DNA from: Prevotella sp. CAG:732
Lineage (GTDB): Bacteria > Bacteroidota > Bacteroidia > Bacteroidales > Bacteroidaceae
Assembly: GCA_000436035.1 (NCBI GenBank)
Contig: FR893304.1
Coordinates: 41,290 to 54,512, forward strand
Reading direction: 5' to 3'
DNA: 13,223 nucleotides
In this document: positions 1-6,787 of the stretch, piece by piece
Numbering within the stretch: the stretch's first letter is position 1
Layout of the letters: the number at the start of each line of letters is the position of its first letter
The notes under the pieces: generated by a model
What the model was told of the DNA's origin: nothing
What the model saw: only the letters and a program-made list of their open reading frames with translations
Databases searched by the model: none
Translations under genes and position numbers: made by a program

Positions 1-1
1 G

Positions 2-97
2 TTTCAGCAGGACAATCATAACCAGCCGAGGCAAGCTCCCCTAAAGCCCATCCGAAGTGAAGTTGTGCAGTATCTTAGCTATAGGGAATATAAGTAA
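2..97 (+). CDS. Possible C-terminal tail of an upstream gene (partial, uncertain)
   Basis: A frame open from the left edge reads 31 residues, ending in QYLSYREYK, then TAA (95-97). I do not recognise the family. The codons are plausible for a real gene and the stop lies 27 bases before pgk, so it could be the end of a preceding gene in the same transcript. It is too short to exclude chance, and no motif is visible. Confidence 0.3.
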   Translation, partial: FQQDNHNQPRQAPLKPIRSEVVQYLSYREYK

Positions 98-124
98 TAA
101 CAACTAAAATAAAATTTAGGTAAA

Positions 125-1372
125 ATGAAAATTGAAGATTTTAACTTTGCCGGTCACAAGGCAATCGTACGCGTTGATTTCAACGTGCCATTGGATGAGA
201 ATGGTAATGTAACTGACGACACTCGTATTCGTGGTGCCCTCCCTACTTTGAAGAAGGTACTCGCTGACGGTGGTGCTCTTATCATGATGAGCCACATGGG
301 TAAGCCAAAGGGCAAGGTTAAACCAGAGCTTTCTCTTTCTCAGATTGTAAAGAACGTTTCTGACGCTCTCGGCGTAGAGGTTAAGTTCGCTAAGGATTGC
401 GGTAATGCTGATGCAGAGGCTGCTGCCTTGAAGGCTGGTGAGGCTCTCTTGCTCGAAAACCTCCGTTTCTATCCAGAAGAGGAAGGCAAGCCAGTAGGTG
501 TAGAGAAGGGTACTCCAGAGTACGACGCAGCTAAGGCTGAGATGAAGGAACGCCAGAAGAAGTTCGCAGCAAAGTTGGCTTCTTACGCAGATGTATATGT
601 AATGGACGCATTCGGTACAGCTCACCGCAAGCACGCTTCTACAGCTGTCATCGCTGATTCATTCGACAAGGATCACAAGATGCTCGGCTTCTTGATGGAG
701 AAAGAGGTAAAGGCTGTTGACGCTGTCCTCGGCAACATCAAGCGCCCATTCACAGCTATCATGGGTGGCTCTAAGGTTTCTACCAAGATTGGTATCATCG
801 AGAACCTCTTGACTAAGGTTGACAACTTGATTCTCTGCGGTGGTATGACCTATACATTCGCTAAGGCATTGGGTGGCAAGATCGGTAAGTCTATCTGCGA
901 GGATGACAAGCTCGATGTAGCTCTCGACGTCATCAAGAAGGCTAAGGAGAACAACGTAAACCTCGTACTCGGTACAGACTCTGTTTGCGCTGACGACTTC
1001 AAGAACGACGCTAACACTCAGGTTTGCCCATCTAACGACATCCCAGAGGGTTGGGAAGGTATGGACGCAGGTCCTGACACTCGCAAGGCATTCGCAGCAG
1101 CCATCAAGGGTGCAAAGACTATCCTCTGGAACGGTCCTGCAGGTGTATTCGAGTTCGACAACTTCGCTGGTGGTTCTAAGGCTATCGCTGATGCTATCGC
1201 AGAGGCTACTAAGGAGGGTGCATTCTCACTCATCGGTGGTGGTGACTCTGTAGCTTGTATCAACAAGTTCGGCTTGGCAGACCAGGTATCTTACATCTCT
1301 ACAGGTGGTGGTGCTCTTCTTGAGGCTATCGAGGGTAAGGTATTGCCAGGTGTAGCAGCTATCGAGAAGTAA
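125..1372 (+). CDS. pgk: Phosphoglycerate kinase
   Basis: This cytosolic glycolytic enzyme transfers a phosphate from 1,3-bisphosphoglycerate to ADP, giving 3-phosphoglycerate and ATP; the reaction is reversed in gluconeogenesis. The 415-residue protein is full length for the family (about 390-420). Motifs occur in the expected order: RVDFNVPLD (16-24), SHMGKPKG (56-63, substrate-binding loop), ENLRF (111-115), GGSKVSTK (214-221), WNGPAGVFE (335-343), GGGDS (371-375, nucleotide-binding loop) and STGGGALLE (392-400). The ATG follows an A-rich leader with TTTAGG just upstream, as is usual in Bacteroidota, which have weak Shine-Dalgarno signals. Codons are strongly biased (GCT, AAG, CTC, GGT), typical of a highly expressed gene and unlike the AT-richer operon to the right. 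No clear TAnnTTTG promoter element is visible in the 124 bases before it, so the promoter may lie further left. Confidence 0.99.
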   Translation: MKIEDFNFAGHKAIVRVDFNVPLDENGNVTDDTRIRGALPTLKKVLADGGALIMMSHMGKPKGKVKPELSLSQIVKNVSDALGVEVKFAKDCGNADAEAAALKAGEALLLENLRFYPEEEGKPVGVEKGTPEYDAAKAEMKERQKKFAAKLASYADVYVMDAFGTAHRKHASTAVIADSFDKDHKMLGFLMEKEVKAVDAVLGNIKRPFTAIMGGSKVSTKIGIIENLLTKVDNLILCGGMTYTFAKALGGKIGKSICEDDKLDVALDVIKKAKENNVNLVLGTDSVCADDFKNDANTQVCPSNDIPEGWEGMDAGPDTRKAFAAAIKGAKTILWNGPAGVFEFDNFAGGSKAIADAIAEATKEGAFSLIGGGDSVACINKFGLADQVSYISTGGGALLEAIEGKVLPGVAAIEK

Positions 1373-1388
1373 TCGAGATGACTGAAAA

Positions 1389-1424
1389 CTTATCTCCGGC
1401 TTCTCAGGAAGACATGGAGATAAG
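1389..1424 (+). other. Hairpin directly after pgk
   Basis: CTTATCTCC (1389-1397) pairs perfectly with GGAGATAAG (1416-1424). The 18-base interior holds a second short stem, CTTC/GAAG. No T-run follows, so it is not itself a standard terminator. It may stabilise the 3' end of the pgk mRNA or act with the terminator that follows 15 bases later. Confidence 0.5.
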
Positions 1425-1438
1425 AACAAAATAGGAAG

Positions 1439-1474
1439 TTCGAGGGCATCCTCTTGGTGATGTCCTCGAATTTT
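1439..1474 (+). terminator. Rho-independent terminator of pgk
   Basis: TTCGAGGGCATC (1439-1450) pairs with GATGTCCTCGAA (1459-1470) across an 8-base loop, giving 12 pairs with one G-T, followed by TTTT. It lies between the pgk stop and the transporter start and should separate the two transcripts. Confidence 0.85.
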
Positions 1475-1520
1475 CAGTTATATATACACCCTAAAAATCT
1501 ACAACTTAATTACAATATTA

Positions 1521-3212
1521 ATGGATTGGATTATCAACCTTTTTACCAATACAGAATCGGTGGCACACATCGCCCTACTCTATGCGATCGTGATAGCCGT
1601 GGGTGTGTATTTGGGTAAAATCAAAATCGGAGGCATCTCCCTGGGAGTTACCTTCGTACTTTTTGCAGGAATCCTCGCGGGACACGTAGGGTTTACTGCT
1701 CCTAAAGAAATTCTGACCTTTGTGCAAGACTTCGGATTGATTCTGTTTGTCTTCATGATTGGTCTTCAGGTAGGACCAGGCTTCTTCGAGAGTTTCAAGA
1801 AGGGCGGCGTAACGCTCAACTTGCTCTCTACGGCAGCCATCTTCCTCAACGTGTGCGTGATGTTCGCATGCTACTACCTCTTCTTCGACACAAGCAACCC
1901 CAACAACCTTCCAATGATGGTGGGTACTCTCTATGGTGCCGTCACCAACACCCCAGGTCTTGGTGCTGCCAATGAGGCTTTACTCAGTGTATTCCCCAAT
2001 GGTGCTCCTAGCATCGCCAATGGTTATGCTTGCGCCTACCCTCTCGGTGTGGTTGGCATCATCGGTGCCACCATCCTCATCAAGTACATCTGCAAGGTGA
2101 ACACTGCCGAGGAGGAAGAGAAGTTGAACGAGGAAGACGCAGCCAACCCACATGCCAAGGCTCACAACATGCACCTTCGTGTGGAGAATGCCTATATCGC
2201 TGGCAGAACCTTGCGTGAGGTTTCAGAGTTCTTGAACCGTGACATCGTTTGCTCCCGACTCCTCCACAAGGGCGAGGTGAGCATTCCTAACAGCAAGACC
2301 ACCTTCGAGGTAGGCGACGAGCTCTTGGTGGTATGTGCAGAAGCCGACGCAGAGGCTATCAAGGCCTTCATCGGTCCTGAGATAGAGGCTGAATGGGATC
2401 GTGAGAAAGACGAGGTTCAGCACTTCGTGAGCAAGCGAATCATCGTTACTCGACCAGAGATGAACGGTAAGACCTTGGGCAAGATGCACTTCTCCAGCGT
2501 GTATGGCGTCAATGTAACTCGCATCTCTCGACAGGGCTTGGACATCTTCGCAGGCAGAAACCACCACTTCCATGTAGGTGATAGAATCTTGGTAGTAGGT
2601 CCTGAGGAGAACGTAAATCGTGTGGCAGAGATGATGGGTAACTCCATCAAGCGTTTGGATGCGCCAAACATCGCCACCATCTTCATCGGCATCATGGTAG
2701 GTATCATCTTCGGTAGCCTTCCATTCGCCATCCCAGGCATGCCAGTGCCATTGAAGTTGGGTATCGCTGGTGGTCCATTGATCATCGCCATCCTGATAGG
2801 TCGCTTCGGCTACCACTTCAAGTTGGTCACCTATACGACAACCTCAGCCAACATGATGTTGCGAGAGATAGGACTGGTGCTCTTCCTGGCGAGTGTGGGA
2901 ATCAAGGCTGGTGCCGGGTTCTGGGAGACGGTGGCACAAGGCGATGGAATCAAGTACGTATATACGGGTTTCCTCATCACCATCATCCCTATCCTCATCA
3001 TCGGAACGATAGCTCGCTTGAAGTATAAGTTCAATTACTTCACCATCATGGGTATGATAGCCGGTACCTATACCGACCCACCAGCATTGGCATACGCCAA
3101 CGCCTCTTGCTCAAAGGAGGCTCCAGCCGTAGGTTACTCCACGGTATATCCATTGAGCATGTTCCTCAGAATATTCTCGGCACAGATTGTCGTGCTATTC
3201 TTCTGTGGATGA
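1521..3212 (+). CDS. AspT/YidE/YbjL-family membrane transporter with two TrkA-C (RCK_C) domains
   Basis: This is a predicted inner-membrane carrier of the aspartate:alanine exchanger (AAE) family; the real substrate cannot be told from sequence. The 563-residue layout is typical: a first hydrophobic block (about 15-190, five to six helices), a soluble middle (about 195-375) carrying two TrkA-C-like domains (about 217-290 and 300-375, each with a V/F-x-VGDxLLVV-type motif, at 263-271 and 350-359), and a second hydrophobic block (about 382-562). The two membrane halves look duplicated: GTLYGAVTNTPGLGAAN (135-151) in the first matches GMIAGTYTDPPALAYAN (511-527) in the second, the expected AspT duplication signature. 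The start ATG has no obvious Shine-Dalgarno, which is common in this phylum. It is a single gene between two terminators. Cytoplasmic TrkA-C domains usually bind small ligands, so ligand gating is likely but unproven. Confidence 0.93.
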   Translation: MDWIINLFTNTESVAHIALLYAIVIAVGVYLGKIKIGGISLGVTFVLFAGILAGHVGFTAPKEILTFVQDFGLILFVFMIGLQVGPGFFESFKKGGVTLNLLSTAAIFLNVCVMFACYYLFFDTSNPNNLPMMVGTLYGAVTNTPGLGAANEALLSVFPNGAPSIANGYACAYPLGVVGIIGATILIKYICKVNTAEEEEKLNEEDAANPHAKAHNMHLRVENAYIAGRTLREVSEFLNRDIVCSRLLHKGEVSIPNSKTTFEVGDELLVVCAEADAEAIKAFIGPEIEAEWDREKDEVQHFVSKRIIVTRPEMNGKTLGKMHFSSVYGVNVTRISRQGLDIFAGRNHHFHVGDRILVVGPEENVNRVAEMMGNSIKRLDAPNIATIFIGIMVGIIFGSLPFAIPGMPVPLKLGIAGGPLIIAILIGRFGYHFKLVTYTTTSANMMLREIGLVLFLASVGIKAGAGFWETVAQGDGIKYVYTGFLITIIPILIIGTIARLKYKFNYFTIMGMIAGTYTDPPALAYANASCSKEAPAVGYSTVYPLSMFLRIFSAQIVVLFFCG

Positions 3213-3246
3213 TAGAGATTTGACAACAAGATATGTTATAAATGAA

Positions 3247-3281
3247 AAAAGGACATTGGGCAAGAAACCCGATGTCCTTTT
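3247..3281. terminator. Strong bidirectional terminator between the transporter and the accessory region
   Basis: AAAAGGACATTGGG (3247-3260) pairs with CCCGATGTCCTTTT (3268-3281) around a 7-base loop, giving 14 pairs with one T-G. A-runs on the left and T-runs on the right make it work on both strands. It lies between two convergent genes: the transporter (+), which stops at 3212, and the HNH fragment (-), which stops at 3305. It would also end the leftward operon. Confidence 0.9.
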
Positions 3282-3304
3282 GCATTTGCTTAAACTTATA
3301 GATT

Positions 3305-3541
3305 TTAGCGATTACCTTTTGCCCTATTATGGGTTTTGCATAGCATCTGGCAGTTGCTTTCATCAGTAGCACCACCATGGCTCCAAGCCAGCACATGGTC
3401 GGCATCCATCTCTTTCAACGTCCAAATCCTAGTACTATTAGCATCATGTCCGAGAGCACAAAGAGGACAGTTGCTTACATGGTTAGCTTTAGCCTCTGTC
3501 GTCTGAGCTCGATACACCCTACCTTTGACATTATATGATAC
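3305..3541 (-). pseudogene. C-terminal fragment of an HNH endonuclease
   Basis: The frame is open from the TAG at 3542-3544 down to the TAA at 3305-3307. It encodes about 79 residues with a complete HNH nuclease core: a CPLC zinc knuckle, then DADH, then an Asn (SNC) and C-x2-HN near the end, finishing in AKGNR. HNH domains cut DNA with a single metal ion. The only possible start near the top is a GTG at 3515-3517, and recognisable sequence continues upstream of it (YNVKGR), so this is the tail of a longer protein. The upstream part is lost exactly where transposase sequence begins (about 3535-3541). It could be the missing nuclease end of the sulfur-binding reader to its right, since SBD-HNH fusions are known. 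It could equally be the tail of a separate HNH enzyme such as a DUF262 (GmrSD-like) protein. The HNH call is firm; its parent gene is not. Confidence 0.85.
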
Positions 3542-4056
3542 CTATTTGTCATAATCTCAGAAGATATGCGAACAAAGTATTCAAGGGAATAGCTACAGAT
3601 GGAAAGGGAACCATGGGATGGTGTCACGGATTCAAACTGCACTTGGCATGCAATGATCGGGGAGAAATCGTAGCGTTTGTACTTACAGGTGCCAATGTGA
3701 GTGATAAGGACCCTGAGGTGTTCAAGGTCTTGGCTAAACGCTTGTATGGCAAGCTGTTTGCCGACAAGGGCTATATATCGCAAAGACTTTTCGACTGTCT
3801 TTTTGAGGATGGGATACAGTTGGTGACGGGACTGAGAGTCAACATGAAAAATAAACTTATGCCATTTTATGATAGAATGATGCTTCGAAAAAGATATATC
3901 ATTGAGACAATCAATGACATGCTGAAGAATACAGCACAAATAGTACATTCACGCCATAGGTCTGTTGGCAACTTCATCATGAATATCATTTCTGCATTGG
4001 GTGCTTATTGTTTCTTTGACAACAAGCCGAAGGCACTGCCAGGATACTGTTGTTGA
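3535..4056 (+). pseudogene. 5'-truncated IS982-family transposase
   Basis: The 173 readable residues match the C-terminal part of IS982 transposases, which are normally about 290 residues. The match starts just after the position of the first catalytic Asp, at PICHNLRRYANKVFKGIA, and keeps the second Asp in ADKGYIS (residue 77) and the catalytic Glu in IIETIND (residue 124), plus the HSRHRS motif (138-143). The N-terminal domain and the first DDE residue are missing, so it cannot be active. Immediately upstream on the other strand is the HNH coding sequence, which marks a deletion or insertion junction near 3535-3541. The right side runs into a different transposase remnant near 4040-4050, so both element ends are gone and no terminal repeats or target duplication could be defined. 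Confidence 0.85.
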
Positions 4057-4177
4057 AAGATCAACTAACGCATCCGCAGAATCATTTAACTCTAAAGTCA
4101 AAAACTTCAGGGCGCAACTGCATGGAGTACTTGATGTAAAATTCTTTATGTATAGGCTATGCTGCATCTTTGGATAA
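4046..4177 (+). pseudogene. C-terminal remnant of a second transposase (ISAon1/ISL3-like)
   Basis: In a + frame different from that of the IS982 remnant, overlapping its last codons, about 40 residues read VERSTNASAESFNSKVKNF, then RAQLHGVLDVKFFMYRLCCI, then FG and TAA (4175-4177). The pattern NASAESFN-x-K followed by FR-x-Q and GV-x-D-x-KFF-x-(Y/F)R is the C-terminal signature of transposases common in Bacteroidota and usually named ISAon1 family, with the final catalytic Glu in ASAESFN. Family naming is from memory. Only the tail survives, abutting the IS982 remnant. The right end of this element must lie somewhere in about 4178-4220, where the leftward open frame on the other strand takes over, but no inverted repeat could be assigned. 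Confidence 0.72.
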
Positions 4178-4544
4178 CCCTATCCACGGAACTATGCAGG
4201 TACGCCGTAGTCCAACCTAGTTTTTGCTCCATATTATCCTCAGATTCATTAATCAAGAACTCAATACACTCTACCAAAGACTCGTTATTCATCTTAAGAT
4301 GAGGATATTTGTCCAACAGCCTCCAAGCCTCAGCTATCATCATACATGCTATTTCATCAAAATCGAACACATAGGCATGTTGGTTAACATTCACCAAATC
4401 AACAATGGCCATCAACCAAAGATAATCGTAAGAACTGCATAACTTTGTGGTGATAAGTTCAAGTCCTCCTTTGGGCACAATATCTTTTCCAGCATTTCGA
4501 ACCTGGATTCCTTCACTGTCAACATTGCCCAATATATCAGGGAG
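4146..4544 (-). pseudogene. Frame-continuing remnant after the reader gene stop (unknown helical domain)
   Basis: Directly after the TAA of the sulfur-binding reader (4545-4547), the same frame stays open for 132 further codons to TAA at 4146-4148. It reads LPDILGNVDSEGIQVRNAGK and continues with a helical stretch containing YDYLWLMAIVDLVN and FDFDEIACMMIAEAW. There is no ATG near the top, only a TTG at 4530-4532. One base change (CAA to TAA) would join it to the reader, so I prefer a nonsense-interrupted continuation of that gene. Alternatives are a separate small gene using TTG, or the decayed start of the HNH gene. The YLWLMAIVDL-type segment seems familiar from Bacteroidota nuclease-related proteins, but I cannot name the family. 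The last ~15-25 residues overlap the transposase remnant on the other strand and are probably not original. Confidence 0.5.
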
Positions 4545-6152
4545 TTATTCTGTTGCTCTACCTATTAAATTACCATCAAAATCATACCATTTCCCATCGA
4601 CACGAATTTGATTTTGCTGCATACAACTACCTTCTTTAATATCCTCAATTTGGTCCAGATAATGGGTTCTATCCAATAACGGGAACAAATCAGTTTGCAT
4701 ATAAGCAACTATCGTCTTCTTGCCCTTATCCCAAACTCCATTTGTACACACCATGTCCTTAACTGTGAAACAAATATCATCTTTGTAATTGAAACGATAG
4801 AGTTTACCATGCAGAATCTTTAATTTTCCATCTGTAGAATAGACACGTTCACCATTTCTGTTCAAGATAAAGCACAGCCTCTCCATGTTCTCGACATAAT
4901 AATCAAGAGTTGACAAATCCTGATTAGTATTTTTAGAACCTTCAGTATTTTCACTATGTATAAAATCATACTTTATCTTTCCTAAATTGGCGAGACGCAA
5001 CTTAATTGAGTTCTGTGGTCTCCCTAGAATACTAGCAATATCCTCTATGCTTTTTCCTTTTTCATAACAAAGTAAAAGTAATTCTTCTTCATTCTCGGTC
5101 CATGGCAAATCCTTTCTTCTACAATTCACAGCAGAAGATTTGTCATCGCCAGAAGATACAGAATCATCAGAAAGCGGTGAATCACCAGAAGAGTTTTCTT
5201 TTTTTACAGTATCATCTTCTATTCCAATATTCGACGAGATGAACACATCCTTTTGATGCTCATGAGCATGAAGTAGGTTGATAGCATTTTCAATACAATC
5301 TACCAAACTTAACGTAGCATCCACACCTAAAAGATTTACTTTTAAATCCAGCAAGAAGTTCTCATAAAGATACAGCAAAGAACTTGTTATATCTTCCTGC
5401 TTTATAGGATGAGCCGAGATTTTATCATATAAATCAAAGACCGTTGGACATAATGATCTAAACATTTCTCTCTCAGCCTTATGTTCCTTGAGGAAAGTAT
5501 AGTATTCAATGTTTAATTGAATTTGTACATCTTCATCTAAAGCATAAAAAAGGTTCTGCTTTTCTTCATCACACGACTCTGCCACAAGATTATTTTTGGG
5601 TTCATTTTCTGATGACAAAATCTTTTTGTACTCAGCCAAAGCCTCTATAGACTTATCTATGGCATTGTCTTTACTAGTTGCCAATTCACCAATTTTCTCT
5701 TCTGTAAGAGCAGAATAGTTCTCCAATAAAGCACGCTTCAAAGAAGAACGTCCTGACGGTAAAGTCATAAGGAAAAACAGATCCTCATCAAGTTCCACGT
5801 AATCAACGCATTCCTTGATTTTACTCTCAGAAGGTCTAACTTGTCTTTCTTTCAGAAGAGTCAAGTTCTCTTCTTTGCCACGAAAGGGAACAAGATGCCA
5901 AAAATCTTCATTTTGCATAGTCCAGAATGGGAAATACGCATCCACAAATAAAGAATCGTCATTAGGCAGGGTTCTTTTCCATACTTTATGAAAAGTATCT
6001 ATCAGCTGCTGATTACATCTAATTTCATTAGAATAAATCTCATCCGATTCACACATTTCTATAATGGTAAGCAAAAGAACCGCCTTATGTGGAGTTTTAC
6101 GGCCATATTTCTCATTCGGCTTTAAATTTTCAAAAGCCTCTACATAGTCCAT
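4545..6152 (-). CDS. Sulfur-binding-domain (phosphorothioated-DNA reader) protein with Myb/SANT-like HTH, nuclease domain absent
   Basis: The first ~150 residues of this 535-residue protein resemble the sulfur-binding domain (SBD) of ScoMcrA-type enzymes, which grip phosphorothioate-modified DNA. The hallmarks are RKTPHKAVLLLTIIE (18-32) and FPFWTMQNEDFWHLVPF (74-90). The middle (about 155-310) is helical and charged. A low-complexity Ser/Asp linker (about 315-345) leads to a Myb/SANT-like helix-turn-helix at about 347-391 (LPWTENEEELLLLCYEKGKS, then IASILGRPQNSIKLRLANLG). A C-terminal part (about 410-535) is of unknown type. No HNH or other nuclease motif is present in the protein as it now stands. 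The ATG is supported by AAAGGG six bases before it. It is the last intact gene of the operon, 21 bases after the 203-residue gene. Known SBD enzymes end in HNH, and an HNH tail lies 1 kb downstream behind transposon debris, so truncation is likely. SBD assignment is by pattern recognition only. Confidence 0.72.
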   Translation of the reverse strand: MDYVEAFENLKPNEKYGRKTPHKAVLLLTIIEMCESDEIYSNEIRCNQQLIDTFHKVWKRTLPNDDSLFVDAYFPFWTMQNEDFWHLVPFRGKEENLTLLKERQVRPSESKIKECVDYVELDEDLFFLMTLPSGRSSLKRALLENYSALTEEKIGELATSKDNAIDKSIEALAEYKKILSSENEPKNNLVAESCDEEKQNLFYALDEDVQIQLNIEYYTFLKEHKAEREMFRSLCPTVFDLYDKISAHPIKQEDITSSLLYLYENFLLDLKVNLLGVDATLSLVDCIENAINLLHAHEHQKDVFISSNIGIEDDTVKKENSSGDSPLSDDSVSSGDDKSSAVNCRRKDLPWTENEEELLLLCYEKGKSIEDIASILGRPQNSIKLRLANLGKIKYDFIHSENTEGSKNTNQDLSTLDYYVENMERLCFILNRNGERVYSTDGKLKILHGKLYRFNYKDDICFTVKDMVCTNGVWDKGKKTIVAYMQTDLFPLLDRTHYLDQIEDIKEGSCMQQNQIRVDGKWYDFDGNLIGRATE

Positions 6153-6157
6153 ATTTT

Positions 6158-6163
6158 CCCTTT
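6158..6163 (-). promoter_or_regulatory. Ribosome binding site of the reader gene
   Basis: On the - strand AAAGGG lies five bases before the ATG at 6152. It is one of the few recognisable Shine-Dalgarno-like sites in the window and fixes this start. The gene is the only one in the operon with a longer spacer (21 bases) before it apart from the helicase. Confidence 0.5.
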
Positions 6164-6173
6164 CTATATTACT

Positions 6174-6785
6174 TTATAATTCTTCTGGCTCCTCTTCATC
6201 ATGTTCTTCATCAACCTTTTTAGAGGTTAACTGTAAAAACATATCCAAGAAGGAACGATGAGAAAAGAAATATCCCTTATCTTCCTTTAATTTATCTTCC
6301 ATGACAGAGAAGCCATAATTAGCATACTCTTCCATTGTTGTTATCAATTGAAAAACTACAGTATTTGCCTTTATATCACCTTTATCCAATGCAATCCAAT
6401 CAATATCTGTCTTTGCCACGAGAGCCATAAATATATAAGAACGCAACGCAGGATAAGCTTTTCGAGTTTTCTTCGAATCAAGATTGCCCCAAAATTGCAA
6501 AGGCTGTCCCAAAACCTTCAAATCATCGGAATTTTCTGATAATGGAAGTTTCTTACCTGCATATAGGCCGATAAAGAAAGCCATGATGTAAGGTTCATAA
6601 CCTGCACCCAACACCTTTCCTTTTGCACCTGTATTCTCTGATGCTCCAACACCATAATCCGAGATTACTCTCATAACGGTTTGCTCATATTTCTTTTCAA
6701 ATTTTGGAGTTCTACGCCCCCATATATCTATAAGCTTCTCATTTTTATCAACGAGTTCCTCTATATTATTCATATCCTCTGTCAT
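6174..6785 (-). CDS. Conserved-looking 203-residue protein of unknown family, operon component
   Basis: I do not recognise this protein. It starts ATG two bases after the stop of the DndD-like ATPase gene, so it is almost certainly co-translated with it. It occupies the place where a DndE-like partner might be expected, but it lacks the short basic DndE pattern and is longer (DndE is about 110-130). Visible features are a charged N-terminus with WGRRTPKFEKKYEQ (22-35), a Gly-rich segment ASENTGAKGKVLGAGYEP (48-65) followed by a hydrophobic IMAFFIGLYAG (67-77), a helix YPALRSYIFMALVAK (111-125), and an acidic tail (EEHDEEEPEEL). No signal peptide or clear membrane span is evident, and the hydrophobic stretches are short enough for a soluble helical fold. 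A structural or regulatory subunit of the ATPase complex is possible but unproven. Confidence 0.85.
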   Translation of the reverse strand: MTEDMNNIEELVDKNEKLIDIWGRRTPKFEKKYEQTVMRVISDYGVGASENTGAKGKVLGAGYEPYIMAFFIGLYAGKKLPLSENSDDLKVLGQPLQFWGNLDSKKTRKAYPALRSYIFMALVAKTDIDWIALDKGDIKANTVVFQLITTMEEYANYGFSVMEDKLKEDKGYFFSHRSFLDMFLQLTSKKVDEEHDEEEPEEL

Positions 6786-6787
6786 AG

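Noticed and set aside
116..634. 172-residue open frame antisense to pgk
   Set aside because: It is a shadow of the strongly codon-biased pgk frame, with a Cys/Leu-rich composition and no motifs.
2223..2816. 197-residue antisense frame inside the transporter gene
   Set aside because: It is a shadow of the transporter. The sequence is rich in His, Asp and Trp with no recognisable domain.
4146..4532. Independent 128-residue gene starting at TTG 4532
   Set aside because: There is no ATG or Shine-Dalgarno. It shares the frame of the reader gene and starts 12 bases after its stop, and its end overlaps transposase sequence. A broken continuation is the simpler reading.
6174..6785. Calling the 203-residue protein DndE
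   Set aside because: Position is suggestive, but length and sequence do not fit the DndE pattern I know.
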